Shown: positions 1 through 8,000 of the stretch, one piece after another
How the letters are laid out: each line of letters begins with the position of its first letter
How positions within the stretch are numbered: the stretch's first letter is position 1
Assembly: GCA_030618315.1 (NCBI GenBank)
Contig: JAUXDO010000028.1
Location: 1-12,732, forward strand
Source of the DNA: Candidatus Peregrinibacteria bacterium
GTDB taxonomy: Bacteria > Patescibacteriota > Gracilibacteria > UM-FILTER-43-11
Length of the DNA stretch: 12,732 nt
Direction: 5' to 3'
Made by a program: the position numbers and the translations under genes
Notes under the pieces: generated by a model
Databases searched by the model: none
What the model was told of the DNA's origin: nothing
The model's input: only the letters and a program-made list of their open reading frames with translations

Positions 1-1
1 C

Positions 2-769
2 TATAAGGATAGTAAGGATCCTGAACCTAAAAAAGTAATCGCTCAGACTTTTTTGCTTGGTGCAGTTTTTGCACTTCCATTTTTGGCGCTGAGATATTTG
101 TTGCCAATGATTGGTATTGATTCACTGATTCTATCAGGAGTTACAGGAATAATAATTTTTGCAGTATTGGAGGAAATTGTAAAACTTTCAGCTAGCATTA
201 TTATTGTGACTCGCAACAAAAATGCTTTTAATCAAATAATTGATGGGGTGGTATATGCCGTAACTGCCGCACTTGGTTTTGCATTTGTGGAAAATATGAT
301 TTATTTCACTAATTTTCTTACCTCATCAAGTCCTGATGGATTACTTTTTATTACCACTTTCAGAAGCCTTGGAACAATGCTCGCGCACACCCTATTTTCC
401 GCTATGGCCGGTCTTATTTGGGCATACGCATATTTCTCAAAACAGATCAGTCCTTTTCAGAAAAAACACCTGCTGGCATTTGAGTTAAGAGATTTTATTA
501 GTCGTGAAATTCTAACGCTTCATATAATAAGGCAGAATATTTTAAAAGCCCGACCGTCACGCCGTGGTGGTCATGAAAAAAAGATATTGGTTCTTGAAGG
601 TATTTTTCTTGCTTCATTTTTGCACATAATATTTAATTTAACGACAACGTTGGAAATATTTGGTACAAATGTGACTTTTTTAATAGTACCTGGAATTATC
701 GGAGGGTTTTTATTTGTGTCGTATCTCTTTACGAAGAAGTTGAACAAAAGGATATTGAAGATTGTCTGA
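2..769 (+). CDS. prsW: PrsW family intramembrane metalloprotease (5' end outside window)
   Basis: The frame is open from base 2, so the gene is cut by the window edge; the TTG at 53 is probably an internal leucine. About 255 residues are visible. The family cleaves membrane proteins inside the bilayer; in Bacillus PrsW makes the first cut in anti-sigma factor RsiW. Visible marks, numbered from base 2: an acidic-proline stretch near the start (DPEP), the EEIVK motif at 57-61, FAFVEN ending at 98, a histidine at 129 in a membrane helix, and HIIFN starting near 208. These are the conserved Glu and His positions expected for metal binding. Several hydrophobic helices are separated by a basic cytoplasmic-looking loop (around residues 150-195). 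The gene stops with TGA at 767-769, inside the left arm of the repeat that fills the next gap. The substrate cannot be told from here. The family call is firm; the gene symbol is by family only. Confidence 0.88.
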   Translation, partial: YKDSKDPEPKKVIAQTFLLGAVFALPFLALRYLLPMIGIDSLILSGVTGIIIFAVLEEIVKLSASIIIVTRNKNAFNQIIDGVVYAVTAALGFAFVENMIYFTNFLTSSSPDGLLFITTFRSLGTMLAHTLFSAMAGLIWAYAYFSKQISPFQKKHLLAFELRDFISREILTLHIIRQNILKARPSRRGGHEKKILVLEGIFLASFLHIIFNLTTTLEIFGTNVTFLIVPGIIGGFLFVSYLFTKKLNKRILKIV

Positions 770-1024
770 ACCACTGATTCTCATATGATTTAAATGATTT
801 CACTGACACTGATTGCGTTGATTACGTTGATTACGTTGATTTGTTATTTAGCAATAACAATTTAATTATTCACCAATGTAGGGACGTTGCAATTCAGCCT
901 TCGTAGCACTACGGCGAAGTAGGCTGCAACGTCCCTACGAATTGGTAATCAGTGTAAATCAGTGAAATCATAATAATCAGTGTCAGCGAAATCAGCAGAA
1001 TCAGCGTAAATCAGCGGTTCAGAC
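764..1024. repeat. Mirrored 9-base-period GATT/AATC word array with central hairpin
   Basis: This element starts over the stop codon of the PrsW gene and fills most of the gap to the next promoter. The outer ends pair: gtctgaaccactgatt (764-779) is the reverse complement of 1009-1024 with one mismatch. The left arm carries seven GATT boxes starting at 774, 785, 794, 809, 818, 827 and 836. The right arm carries seven AATC boxes at 947, 957, 966, 975, 990, 999 and 1009. Read from the outside inwards the spacings are 11, 9, 15, 9, 9, 9 and 10, 9, 15, 9, 9, 10, so the two arms are one ancestral inverted repeat. No protein-coding frame is apparent. It could act as a terminator for the PrsW transcript, but no function is shown. 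Confidence 0.85.
872..946. repeat. Strong stem-loop at the centre of the mirrored array
   Basis: GTAGGGACGTTGCA (878-891) and TGCAACGTCCCTAC (925-938) are perfect 14-base reverse complements. ACCAAT (872-877) and ATTGGT (941-946) extend the stem past a two-base bulge. The loop holds a second imperfect palindrome around gccttcg and cgaag. The GC-rich stem stands out from the AT-rich flanks. A hairpin beginning with GTAG recalls REP palindromes handled by Y1 (RAYT) transposases, but in those the GTAG lies beside the stem rather than in it, and no such gene is in the window. Confidence 0.8.
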
Positions 1025-1034
1025 AACTAACCCC

Positions 1035-1063
1035 TTGATTTATTCGCTATTTTTTGGTATAAT
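1035..1063 (+). promoter_or_regulatory. Sigma-70-type promoter for the 130-residue protein gene
   Basis: TTGATT (1035-1040) and a perfect TATAAT (1058-1063) are separated by 17 bases. The predicted start of transcription near 1070 gives a leader of about 20 bases before the ATG at 1090, with no Shine-Dalgarno sequence in it. The same TTGATT-17-TATAAT arrangement recurs at 4711-4739. Confidence 0.8.
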
Positions 1064-1089
1064 GTAATGAAGAATAGAACCAATTTTTT

Positions 1090-1482
1090 ATGGCTGACGC
1101 AACTACAACAACACAGGATGAAGACGTACTGGTTATTCCTGAAGAAACTGCTGCTGACTTCCCAGAGCTTGTTAGTATGATCAAAGCAAGTCATTCCATG
1201 GATGACGAGGAACGGCAGTACTGGGTTGATGTTTTACCGATAATGGCTGATGACCAAATTGAAAATCTTCAGGACATTCTTGATAATGAAAAAAAGCAGA
1301 TCAGTGATGCAAACAAGACTTATCAGGAAGGAATGCAGAGTGCCACACAAGAGGCTGTAAATACATTTGATGCAGAAGCGTATAAAGAAAAAAAACGTAT
1401 GAGACTTGAAGCTGAAAGTACTCATGAAGTAGAAGAGAGAGAGCGTGAGGAAAATCTTTTAGCGGAATTGGAAAATTTGTAA
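1090..1482 (+). CDS. Unrecognised acidic helical protein, 130 residues
   Basis: I do not recognise the family. The protein has a short Thr/Asp-rich start, then a predicted helical hairpin (about residues 36-71, with MDDEERQYW and QIENLQDIL), then a highly charged Glu/Lys/Arg helix to the C-terminus that is probably coiled coil. No signal peptide or membrane segment is visible, so it is likely cytoplasmic. The helical hairpin has the same spacing of Trp45, Gln56, Ile63 and Glu67 as the 92-residue protein at 4764-5042 (Trp51, Gln62, Ile69, Glu73), and both genes have nearly identical promoters. The ATG was chosen because it follows the strong promoter by a suitable distance. It is monocistronic and ends facing the zinc ribbon gene. 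It is very likely a real gene, but its function is unknown. Confidence 0.8.
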   Translation: MADATTTTQDEDVLVIPEETAADFPELVSMIKASHSMDDEERQYWVDVLPIMADDQIENLQDILDNEKKQISDANKTYQEGMQSATQEAVNTFDAEAYKEKKRMRLEAESTHEVEEREREENLLAELENL

Positions 1483-1488
1483 AAATCC

Positions 1489-1565
1489 ATCGCACGCTGG
1501 AAAGCATGCGCTGCATTTTTTTGTATTGCAGAGAACCTTTTCTAAGGTGCGAGGTAATACAAAAA
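1489..1565. terminator. Structured spacer between convergent genes, possible bidirectional terminator
   Basis: The 85-base gap between two convergent stop codons has several inverted repeats: TCGCAC (1490-1495) with GTGCGA (1547-1552), CTGCA (1511-1515) with TGCAG (1527-1531) around a T-rich loop, and TTTTTGTATT (1518-1527) with AATACAAAAA (1556-1565). T runs lie on both sides, as expected for termination in either direction, but the pairings compete and no single classic terminator stands out. Confidence 0.45.
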
Positions 1566-1567
1566 CC

Positions 1568-1789
1568 CTATTTACTGCATTTTCCGCCACAGCATTTATC
1601 ACCTTCAGAGCAATCACTATCTGATGTTTTTGTAAATCCTCCTCCTTTATACTGAACACCGGGAGCCTCTAAAATTTTTTCTGTTTCAGAATGTCCGCAT
1701 TTCAGACATTTTTGTTTATCGTGACCTGCTGGCAGTAGTTTTTCAAAACAGTGACCGCATTCAAGACATTTAAATTTATAGTTGGGCAT
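1568..1789 (-). CDS. FmdB-type zinc ribbon protein, 73 residues
   Basis: The start MPNYKFKCLECGHCFEK and the paired CxxC motifs (Cys8/Cys11 and Cys28/Cys31) are those of the FmdB family of small zinc ribbon proteins, often annotated as putative regulatory proteins. The four cysteines should bind one zinc ion. The following EAPGVQYKGGGFTKT stretch is also typical of the family. The last 16 residues form an extra cysteine-rich tail (Cys-x-x-Gly and Cys-Cys-Gly-Gly patterns), common in family members but of unknown role. The gene is divergent from valS, and the 158-base region between them is an iterated-word array. The real biochemical function of the family is not established. Confidence 0.88.
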   Translation of the reverse strand: MPNYKFKCLECGHCFEKLLPAGHDKQKCLKCGHSETEKILEAPGVQYKGGGFTKTSDSDCSEGDKCCGGKCSK

Positions 1790-1850
1790 CTTAATATTAA
1801 TTAATGTTGTATGTTGTACGATTAAAGTTCATAAAACAGAATTATTGTAT

Positions 1851-1872
1851 TTGATAAACGAGTTTTTATCAA
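1851..1872. promoter_or_regulatory. Palindrome upstream of valS, possible operator
   Basis: TTGATAAA (1851-1858) and TTTATCAA (1865-1872) are perfect reverse complements around a six-base spacer (cgagtt). The position, just upstream of a possible valS -10 sequence (tatgataat, 1895-1903), would suit an operator. No regulator gene is visible, and the surroundings are themselves repetitive, so this is only a candidate. Confidence 0.35.
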
Positions 1873-1894
1873 TGTCTTCCCCCTAATAAGTCAA

Positions 1895-1903
1895 TATGAT
1901 AAT
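1895..1903 (+). promoter_or_regulatory. Possible -10 element of the valS promoter
   Basis: tatgataat lies about 45 bases before the valS ATG and resembles two overlapping -10 hexamers (TATGAT and GATAAT). No convincing -35 hexamer is found 16-18 bases upstream, so the promoter is weak or needs an activator, or this is a chance match in AT-rich DNA. Confidence 0.3.
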
Positions 1904-1947
1904 ATCCTTATTGTTAACTTAAAACATTAATCGTAAAACATAAATCG

Positions 1948-4644
1948 ATGTTAGAAAAGGCCTACGAAGCAAAAAAGTTCGAAGATGATATATATAAAAA
2001 ATGGGAGGAGTCCGGTGCTTTTAAGGCTGATAGCAATTCGGATAAGGAACCATTTACAATTTCTATGCCACCGCCAAATGCGACTGGGGTACTTCATCTC
2101 GGACATTCAATAATGTTAGCACTGGAGGATATTATGATTCGCCACAGAAGAATGAAAGGGTATGAAGCCTTGTGGCTTCCGGGTACAGACCATGCGGCAA
2201 TTGCGACAGAAAATGTGGTGATTAAAAATTTAAAAGAGGAGCAGGGAATAAAAAATCCTCGATCTCTTGGGCGAAAGGGTTTGATTGATGAGATTAAAAA
2301 ATACGTTACAAAAAGTCAGGGCACTATCCGCAGTCAAATTAGGAAGATGGGTGCAAGTTGTGATTGGGAAAGAGAAAAGTATACGATGGATGCCTCTCTT
2401 CACAGATGTGTGAATGAGGTTTTTAAAAAAATGTATGATGACGAACTGATTTATCGCGGTGAAAGAGTTGTAAATTGGGATGTAGCTCTGCAAACAACAC
2501 TTGCTGATGACGAAGTGGAATACGAAGAAAAAGAAGGGACTCTTTATACTTTTGAGTACCTTTCAGCAAAGCAAACTGGTGGTGAACCTTTATATGTAGC
2601 TACCAGTAGACCTGAAACAAAACTTGGTGATACCGCACTTGCAATTCATCCAAAAGATAAAAGATTTAAGCATTTGGTCGGCAAAACTTTTGATGTTGTA
2701 TGGCCCCACCCCGGTGGGCAGGCCGGTGACAGGAAAATTAAAGTAACTGTAATTTCTGATCACGAAGTGGATCCGGAATTTGGTACAGGTGTTATTGGCG
2801 TAACTCCTTTTCACAGTAAAGTCGACTATGAATTATGGCAAAGACATAAAGATGAAATTCAGTCATATCCTATCCAAATAATCGGCGAAGATGGCTTTAT
2901 TATGCCGGCAATTAAAGGCTATGCGGGACTTTCGGTGGAGGAATGCCGACATAAATTTGTTGAGGGGCTCAGAAAAGATGGGCGATTAAAATCTGAGGAA
3001 AAATATGTTCAGCAAATGTCTATTTCTTACCGTTCAAAAATGCCTGTTGAACCGATTCCTAAATTACAATGGTTTATTGATGTTAATAAACAGGCAATTG
3101 ATTGGAAAGGAAAGAAAATGAGTCTAAAAGAAACAATGCTGGATGTAATTAAAACTCATGATATTCAGATTATTCCCGATAGGTTTGAAAAAACTTATTT
3201 CCATTGGATTGATAATTTAAAAGACTGGTGTATTAGTCGCCAAATTTGGTGGGGGCACCGCGTACCTGTTTGGTATAAAGGTGAGGAGATAAAGGTCGGA
3301 ATTACGGCACCGAATAGTGATGACTGGAAACAAGATGAAGACACTTTAGATACGTGGTTTTCTTCTGCGCTGTGGACGTGGAGTACTTTAATCGATTCTA
3401 ATATTACAGATGACACTTCATTATCCCTTGAAGATTTGCTCGCAAAAAGTCCTGATTATCAAAAATTCCATCCGACATCTGTAATGGAAACGGGTTACGA
3501 TATTTTGTTTTTCTGGATTGCCCGTATGATTCTGATGACGACTTATGCAACCGGACAAATTCCATTTGAAACTGTTTATCTTCATGGACTAATTCGTACC
3601 AGAGATGGAGCAAAAATGTCTAAATCTAAACCAGAAACATGTATCGACCCACTTGATATGATTAATAAATACGGAACTGACGCACTCCGCATGAGTATGG
3701 TTATTGGTAACACTGCCGGTAATGATATGCGTCTTTATGAGGAGAAGATTATGGGATATAGAAACTTCACCAATAAGCTTTGGAATGCTAGTAGATTTGT
3801 ATTGGGAATTTTGGAAGAAAAAGGCATTACAGATGAACCGAAAATTGATTATAAGAATTTAAGTGATGCGGATGAGTGGATTCTTGGAAAATTAAATGAC
3901 ACTATAAAACTTGCGGACAAAGGACTGATGGATTACAAAATCAGTGAAGTCGGGCAGGTACTTTATGACTTTTTATGGAATGATTTCTGTGATTGGTATT
4001 TGGAGTTAAGCAAGGGTGATAAACAAAATCCAGCGATTTTGTATTATGTTTTAAAAAATATTTTGATTTTGCTTCACCCATATACCCCATTTGTCACTGA
4101 AGTAATTTGGGGCGAGCTGCCTGGTCAAAAAGATATGCTGATTGGGGAAAAATATTCTGAAATTGATGGAAAAGATTACGATGTCAATTCAACTTCACAA
4201 ATTATCGATGTAATTACAAAAATCAGACACTTGAGATCAGAAAACAAAATCGAACCTATACAGAAAATTTCTGTTACGATTTATGGTAATAAAAATACGG
4301 ATATTTTGGAGAGAGGTCAGGAGGATATTATTCGACTTGCTAGAGTTGGTGAGTTAACTCTAGAAAAATCAGGTGACAAATTAGCAGGTAGCGCGAGTGA
4401 TGTTGTTAATGGAATTGAGATTTTTATACCATTAGACGGGCTTGTAGATACCGAAAAAGAGAAAGTCCGCCTCGAAAAAGAAATCGCCAATCTATCCGGT
4501 TATATTAAAGGAGTTGAAGCGAAACTTTCTAATGATAATTTCGTAAAAAATGCCCCATCGGCTATTATTGATGGTGAAAAAGTTAAATTAGATGAGGCGA
4601 AGGATAAGGTTGAGAAGATGAAGGAGCAGATGAAGAATTTGTGA
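1948..4644 (+). CDS. valS: Valine--tRNA ligase, 898 residues
   Basis: This cytoplasmic class I aminoacyl-tRNA synthetase charges tRNA-Val with valine using ATP. The nucleotide-binding signatures are HLGH (residues 50-53, after PPPNATGVL) and KMSKS (556-560). Between them lie the editing domain, the CISRQIWWGHRVPVWY stretch typical of Val/Ile/Leu enzymes, the DTWFSSALW motif, and ETGYDILFFWIARM. The anticodon-binding helical domain follows. The last ~65 residues form the Lys/Glu-rich coiled-coil arm found on bacterial ValRS. Length is normal. Local variants: GTDHAAIAT at 79-87, where GTDHAGIAT is usual, and KMSKSKPETCIDP after the catalytic lysine, where KMSKSxGN is usual. There is no Shine-Dalgarno sequence; the ATG directly follows the heptad array. 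It stops with TGA and is followed by a terminator. The T-box leader found for valS in some bacteria is absent. Confidence 0.97.
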   Translation: MLEKAYEAKKFEDDIYKKWEESGAFKADSNSDKEPFTISMPPPNATGVLHLGHSIMLALEDIMIRHRRMKGYEALWLPGTDHAAIATENVVIKNLKEEQGIKNPRSLGRKGLIDEIKKYVTKSQGTIRSQIRKMGASCDWEREKYTMDASLHRCVNEVFKKMYDDELIYRGERVVNWDVALQTTLADDEVEYEEKEGTLYTFEYLSAKQTGGEPLYVATSRPETKLGDTALAIHPKDKRFKHLVGKTFDVVWPHPGGQAGDRKIKVTVISDHEVDPEFGTGVIGVTPFHSKVDYELWQRHKDEIQSYPIQIIGEDGFIMPAIKGYAGLSVEECRHKFVEGLRKDGRLKSEEKYVQQMSISYRSKMPVEPIPKLQWFIDVNKQAIDWKGKKMSLKETMLDVIKTHDIQIIPDRFEKTYFHWIDNLKDWCISRQIWWGHRVPVWYKGEEIKVGITAPNSDDWKQDEDTLDTWFSSALWTWSTLIDSNITDDTSLSLEDLLAKSPDYQKFHPTSVMETGYDILFFWIARMILMTTYATGQIPFETVYLHGLIRTRDGAKMSKSKPETCIDPLDMINKYGTDALRMSMVIGNTAGNDMRLYEEKIMGYRNFTNKLWNASRFVLGILEEKGITDEPKIDYKNLSDADEWILGKLNDTIKLADKGLMDYKISEVGQVLYDFLWNDFCDWYLELSKGDKQNPAILYYVLKNILILLHPYTPFVTEVIWGELPGQKDMLIGEKYSEIDGKDYDVNSTSQIIDVITKIRHLRSENKIEPIQKISVTIYGNKNTDILERGQEDIIRLARVGELTLEKSGDKLAGSASDVVNGIEIFIPLDGLVDTEKEKVRLEKEIANLSGYIKGVEAKLSNDNFVKNAPSAIIDGEKVKLDEAKDKVEKMKEQMKNL

Positions 4645-4662
4645 TTAGAAATCCTTGCCTTT

Positions 4663-4697
4663 CCGCCCGTGCCGGTTCGGACGGGTGCCTTTTCCTT
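4663..4697 (+). terminator. Rho-independent-like terminator after valS
   Basis: CCCGT (4666-4670) pairs with ACGGG (4681-4685), and inside it CCG pairs with CGG around a GTT loop with one bulged G. A pyrimidine-rich stretch (tgccttttcctttgcc) follows, with T runs interrupted by C. It lies 20 bases after the valS stop and before the next promoter, as expected for a terminator. Confidence 0.6.
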
Positions 4698-4710
4698 TGC
4701 CTTATTTGGC

Positions 4711-4739
4711 TTGATTTTTAGGCTTATTTTTGCTATAAT
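4711..4739 (+). promoter_or_regulatory. Sigma-70-type promoter of the 92/1479-residue operon
   Basis: TTGATT (4711-4716) and a perfect TATAAT (4734-4739) lie 17 bases apart. Transcription would start near 4746, leaving a leader under 20 bases before the ATG at 4764. The leader ends in aaaaagaaaaa, which is too A-rich to be a clear Shine-Dalgarno sequence. The arrangement is the same as at 1035-1063. Confidence 0.8.
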
Positions 4740-4763
4740 ATATAGATAATATAAAAAGAAAAA

Positions 4764-5042
4764 ATGCCAAATACACAAACATCTCAGACAGGTGCAATTG
4801 CGACAATTAATGTGGGTGCAACTGCTTATGACGAAAAACGTCGCAAGGAACAGGAGAGATTTGATAAAGCTGTAGAAAATGCCTCATTTTTAAATAAAAA
4901 AGAAAAGAGGGATTGGAAACTTCTAGGTTTGGTTCTTCATAGTAACCAATTTCTCCAAATTGAAAACATTATCCGAAAAGAAAATCTAAGACGATTAAAA
5001 ATGCAGCAACAATTAGAAAAAATTAAACCAATTAAAAGCTAA
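4764..5042 (+). CDS. Unrecognised basic helical protein, 92 residues
   Basis: I do not recognise the family. Residues 1-20 are Thr/Ala/Gly-rich and probably disordered. Residues 21-90 are strongly helical and basic, with many Lys, Arg and Glu (for example RRKEQERFDK and LRRLKMQQQLEKIK), and no membrane segment. Residues 47-74 share a Trp-x10-Gln-x6-Ile-x3-Glu spacing with the 130-residue protein at 1090-1482, suggesting a common helical hairpin. The gene is first in an operon behind a strong promoter, and its TAA overlaps the ATG of the 1479-residue gene by one base (TAATG at 5040-5044). Translational coupling is therefore likely, and the two products may work together. Confidence 0.8.
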   Translation: MPNTQTSQTGAIATINVGATAYDEKRRKEQERFDKAVENASFLNKKEKRDWKLLGLVLHSNQFLQIENIIRKENLRRLKMQQQLEKIKPIKS

Positions 5043-8000
5043 TGGACAGTTCAATGTTAAGCAAAGGGAAAGAAGCTTATGAAAAAGGCCAGGATGTAAT
5101 TGGTACTGCGAAAGCATACAATTCCTTAAAAGATGTTCAGAAGCAGGCAAAGGAAGTCGGAAAAGACAAATTTGCTACCGGTGCTGAATATATACAGAAT
5201 CTTAAAGGCAATCTTTCGCCTGAAACTCAATTAAGCGGTGTTTCTGATTTTACTACTGCTATGGTCAGATTAATCAGCAGAATCGCTAAGAAGGATGGAA
5301 ATCTGGATGCTATAAGGAGTAATCCGGGAGCGCTCCAGCATGAACTGAATGCGTGTGGTGTCAGCTATTCTGAATTAAAACTGGATGAGCAGGCCGCGCT
5401 GCAGCATTTGCCGAGAATTGCCTCTGAAGGTGGAGCAACAAGTTTGTATTTAAAAGAAGCTTGGCCTGGAATTGTGGATCAGGGTGAGGAATCAGCAAAG
5501 GGCTGGACTGCAAAGGTTAAAAACTTTGTAAAAAACGATCCTGTAGCTACGGCTGCCATTGTACTTACTGCTGTTGCTGTTGGTTATGTTGGATGGAAAT
5601 TATTTAATAAATTCTTATCAGGCAAGAAAACTGAAAAGGCTAGTGGCAAAAAAGATGAAAAAGGAGGAATGAGCTTTGGAACAAAGATGCTACTAGGTGC
5701 AGGTCTTGCAACTGTAGCCGCATTTGGTGGTAAAGCATTAGTCAAAAAGATTCTTGCCATGATGGGCAAGGAGGATATTGCTGAACTACTTGAAAAAGGT
5801 GAAGATTTACCCGAAGAAACAAGAAAGTTGCTTGAAGACCAAAGAGAAATGCTGGAAAAACAGGAGGTAAAATTGGATGAAATGAGAGCAGAAATGACAG
5901 AAAAAGGAAGAACTGCAAAAGGTGCCGTGGCAGGGACTGTGGCAGGTGCTGTGGCAGGGGCGAAGGATAAGGTTGGTGGGGCGGTGGAAAATATACGTAA
6001 TACAACTAGTGGCTCTGTTGAAATTCTCAAAAATCCAAAACAGCAATTTAATATTGCAGTTAGCTTATTTGTTGCAGGTTATTTCTATGAATGGGTGTTT
6101 GATGATGCCAATATGAAAAATAATGCAAATAGCACTATTAAAAGTCTTCGTAATATACCAATACACGACTTAATTAGTGTATACAAAAATGCTGAAGCAA
6201 ACGGCAAAACAAATATATCGCCATCAAAAATACCTATTGATAATAGTAAAATAAAAATCGGCGATAAAGAGCTTTTTCTTACTTTGCAAAAATTATCTGA
6301 ACTCTATTTACTTTTTGGTAAAAATGAAAAAATTAATACTGTTGAAGATTTATTTTTATTTGCTTATAAATCTCCTGCCTTCAGAACGTCTGCCAATGTT
6401 TTTGCTTCTTTGAAAACAAAGGGGCTTAGTGGTGCAATGAATGACTTTGGAGATGACTTTGATTCAAAATTCGATAAAATGAAGTATCATGTTGTAGATT
6501 CGCTTAATGAGGATTTTTCCACGAATCTAAATAAAACTGATAAAAAGGAATTAAGAAAAATTCAGGCAATGCTTCTTGTTGGTGCCAGTCTTTCTGGTGA
6601 TAAGGATGAAGCTATAGATAGCATTGTCAGCAGTATGACTAAAAAGCCTAATCAGGCTGTAATTAACGAAGCAAAACGGTTTTTTGAATATGTACAAAGC
6701 AAATCAGATATAACTCTTGCTAAAATTATTGATAGGTATGGAGTGCAAGATGAAAATATTAATCACTTAAAAGACTTACTTGTTCCTGAAAACCTAGCAT
6801 TTGGAAGAGCCTGTTTGCTTATTAGTGTTACGAAGGGCTTGAATTGGGAAGTGGAAAAATCGTCTGCAAAAGATTTTAGTGTAATTACTGCTGTAATCGG
6901 AGCGCTTCCTAAAAATCAAAGAAATAATTATATCAGCCAACTCACAAGTGCATTTATTGAAGAAGACACAAATATTAAATTCCCTGCGCTGAAAAATCTA
7001 AAACCATATTTTAAAAAGGCCTATAGCATTGGAATAGAAAGCTTGCATAAAAAGGGAATTGGCATTTTACAAGGACTAAGCTCATTTAAATTCCTGGAAG
7101 GTTTTTGTGATTTAACAGGAGATGCACTTGCTACGATTGTAGGAATGTGCGGCATTACAGCTGAAGAATTAAATAATACTGGCTCAGGTCATGCATTCTT
7201 AGCCTTGCTAAATTCAAAAGGAGTTGTTATTGGATATGAAAAGAAGAATCCGGTAATGCTGGCCTTAAGCTTTGGAGCAAATACGTTTTTTGTAAAACCA
7301 GTTGGAATACTAAAGGAAACACTATCGGATCTTAAAGATGGTGATTTTGAAGGAGCAGTTAAAACATGGATGTATGGCTCTACAGGCTTTATTACAATCG
7401 GAGCAGTTTCAGGTTACATGAAAGCCCGTGCAGGAAGCAAAGGATGGCTTACAATACCAAGGGCAAGGGGTGCATTAAAAGGTGCTGCAAAATGGTCACT
7501 TTATCCTGTTTATGCTCCTATTTGGGCATTGGGAAAAATAGGAAAAACCGGAAAATTTGTCTACAACGTAGCCAGAGCACCAGGTGCAGCCGTAATTAGA
7601 GCAAACGAATATATCAGAAGACCAGGTCGCAATCTTACTGCCAAAATGCGAACATCAATGGATAAATTTCGTTATGTTTCATTAGCTCCAGGGCAAAATG
7701 TTTCTAATATGCTGGTCAATGGTAGATTGCTTGATGATTACTATGATGCATCTTCATATAACACTCTCTCGGGAGCTGAAGTTAAAAGAAAGCTAAAATA
7801 CGATAAAAAAAGTTTGTTAAAAAGAATGGCTTCCGGATTTAATAAAAAAATGGCTGATGAGTATGCCAAAAGGTTTATGAATAACTATAATAAATTTTTT
7901 GAAATTAACGATAAAACAATTGATCCTAAATCAGTAAAGGATATATTTAATAGGATAGCTAAATGCTCAGCAAATACTGAAAATCACAGAAAAACATATG

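Larger units (their letters stand above)
1790..1947. repeat. Mirrored heptad array between the FmdB-type gene and valS
   Basis: This array lies between two divergent start codons. On the left, atgttgt repeats at 1804-1810 and 1811-1817, followed by acgatta. On the right, aaaacat (1921-1927), taatcgt (1928-1934), aaaacat (1935-1941) and aaatcg (1942-1947) run in 7-base steps to the valS ATG. The arm 1805-1825 is largely the reverse complement of 1927-1947. The middle contains a separate palindrome and a weak promoter. The divergent valS and FmdB-type promoters must lie within or beside these arms. Confidence 0.7.

Noticed and set aside
53..769. TTG at 53 as the true start of the PrsW gene
   Set aside because: The same frame is open to the left edge and encodes the DPEP region typical of the family before the first helix, so the gene is cut by the window.
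1790..1947. T-box riboswitch upstream of valS
   Set aside because: The region is too short, shows no T-box sequence or specifier stem, lacks a terminator before the ATG, and is explained by heptad units.
5584..6030. A minus-strand 148-residue frame inside the giant gene
   Set aside because: It lies antisense to Ala/Gly/Lys-rich coding sequence and has a Ser/Pro/Phe-rich composition with no family features, as expected for a shadow frame.
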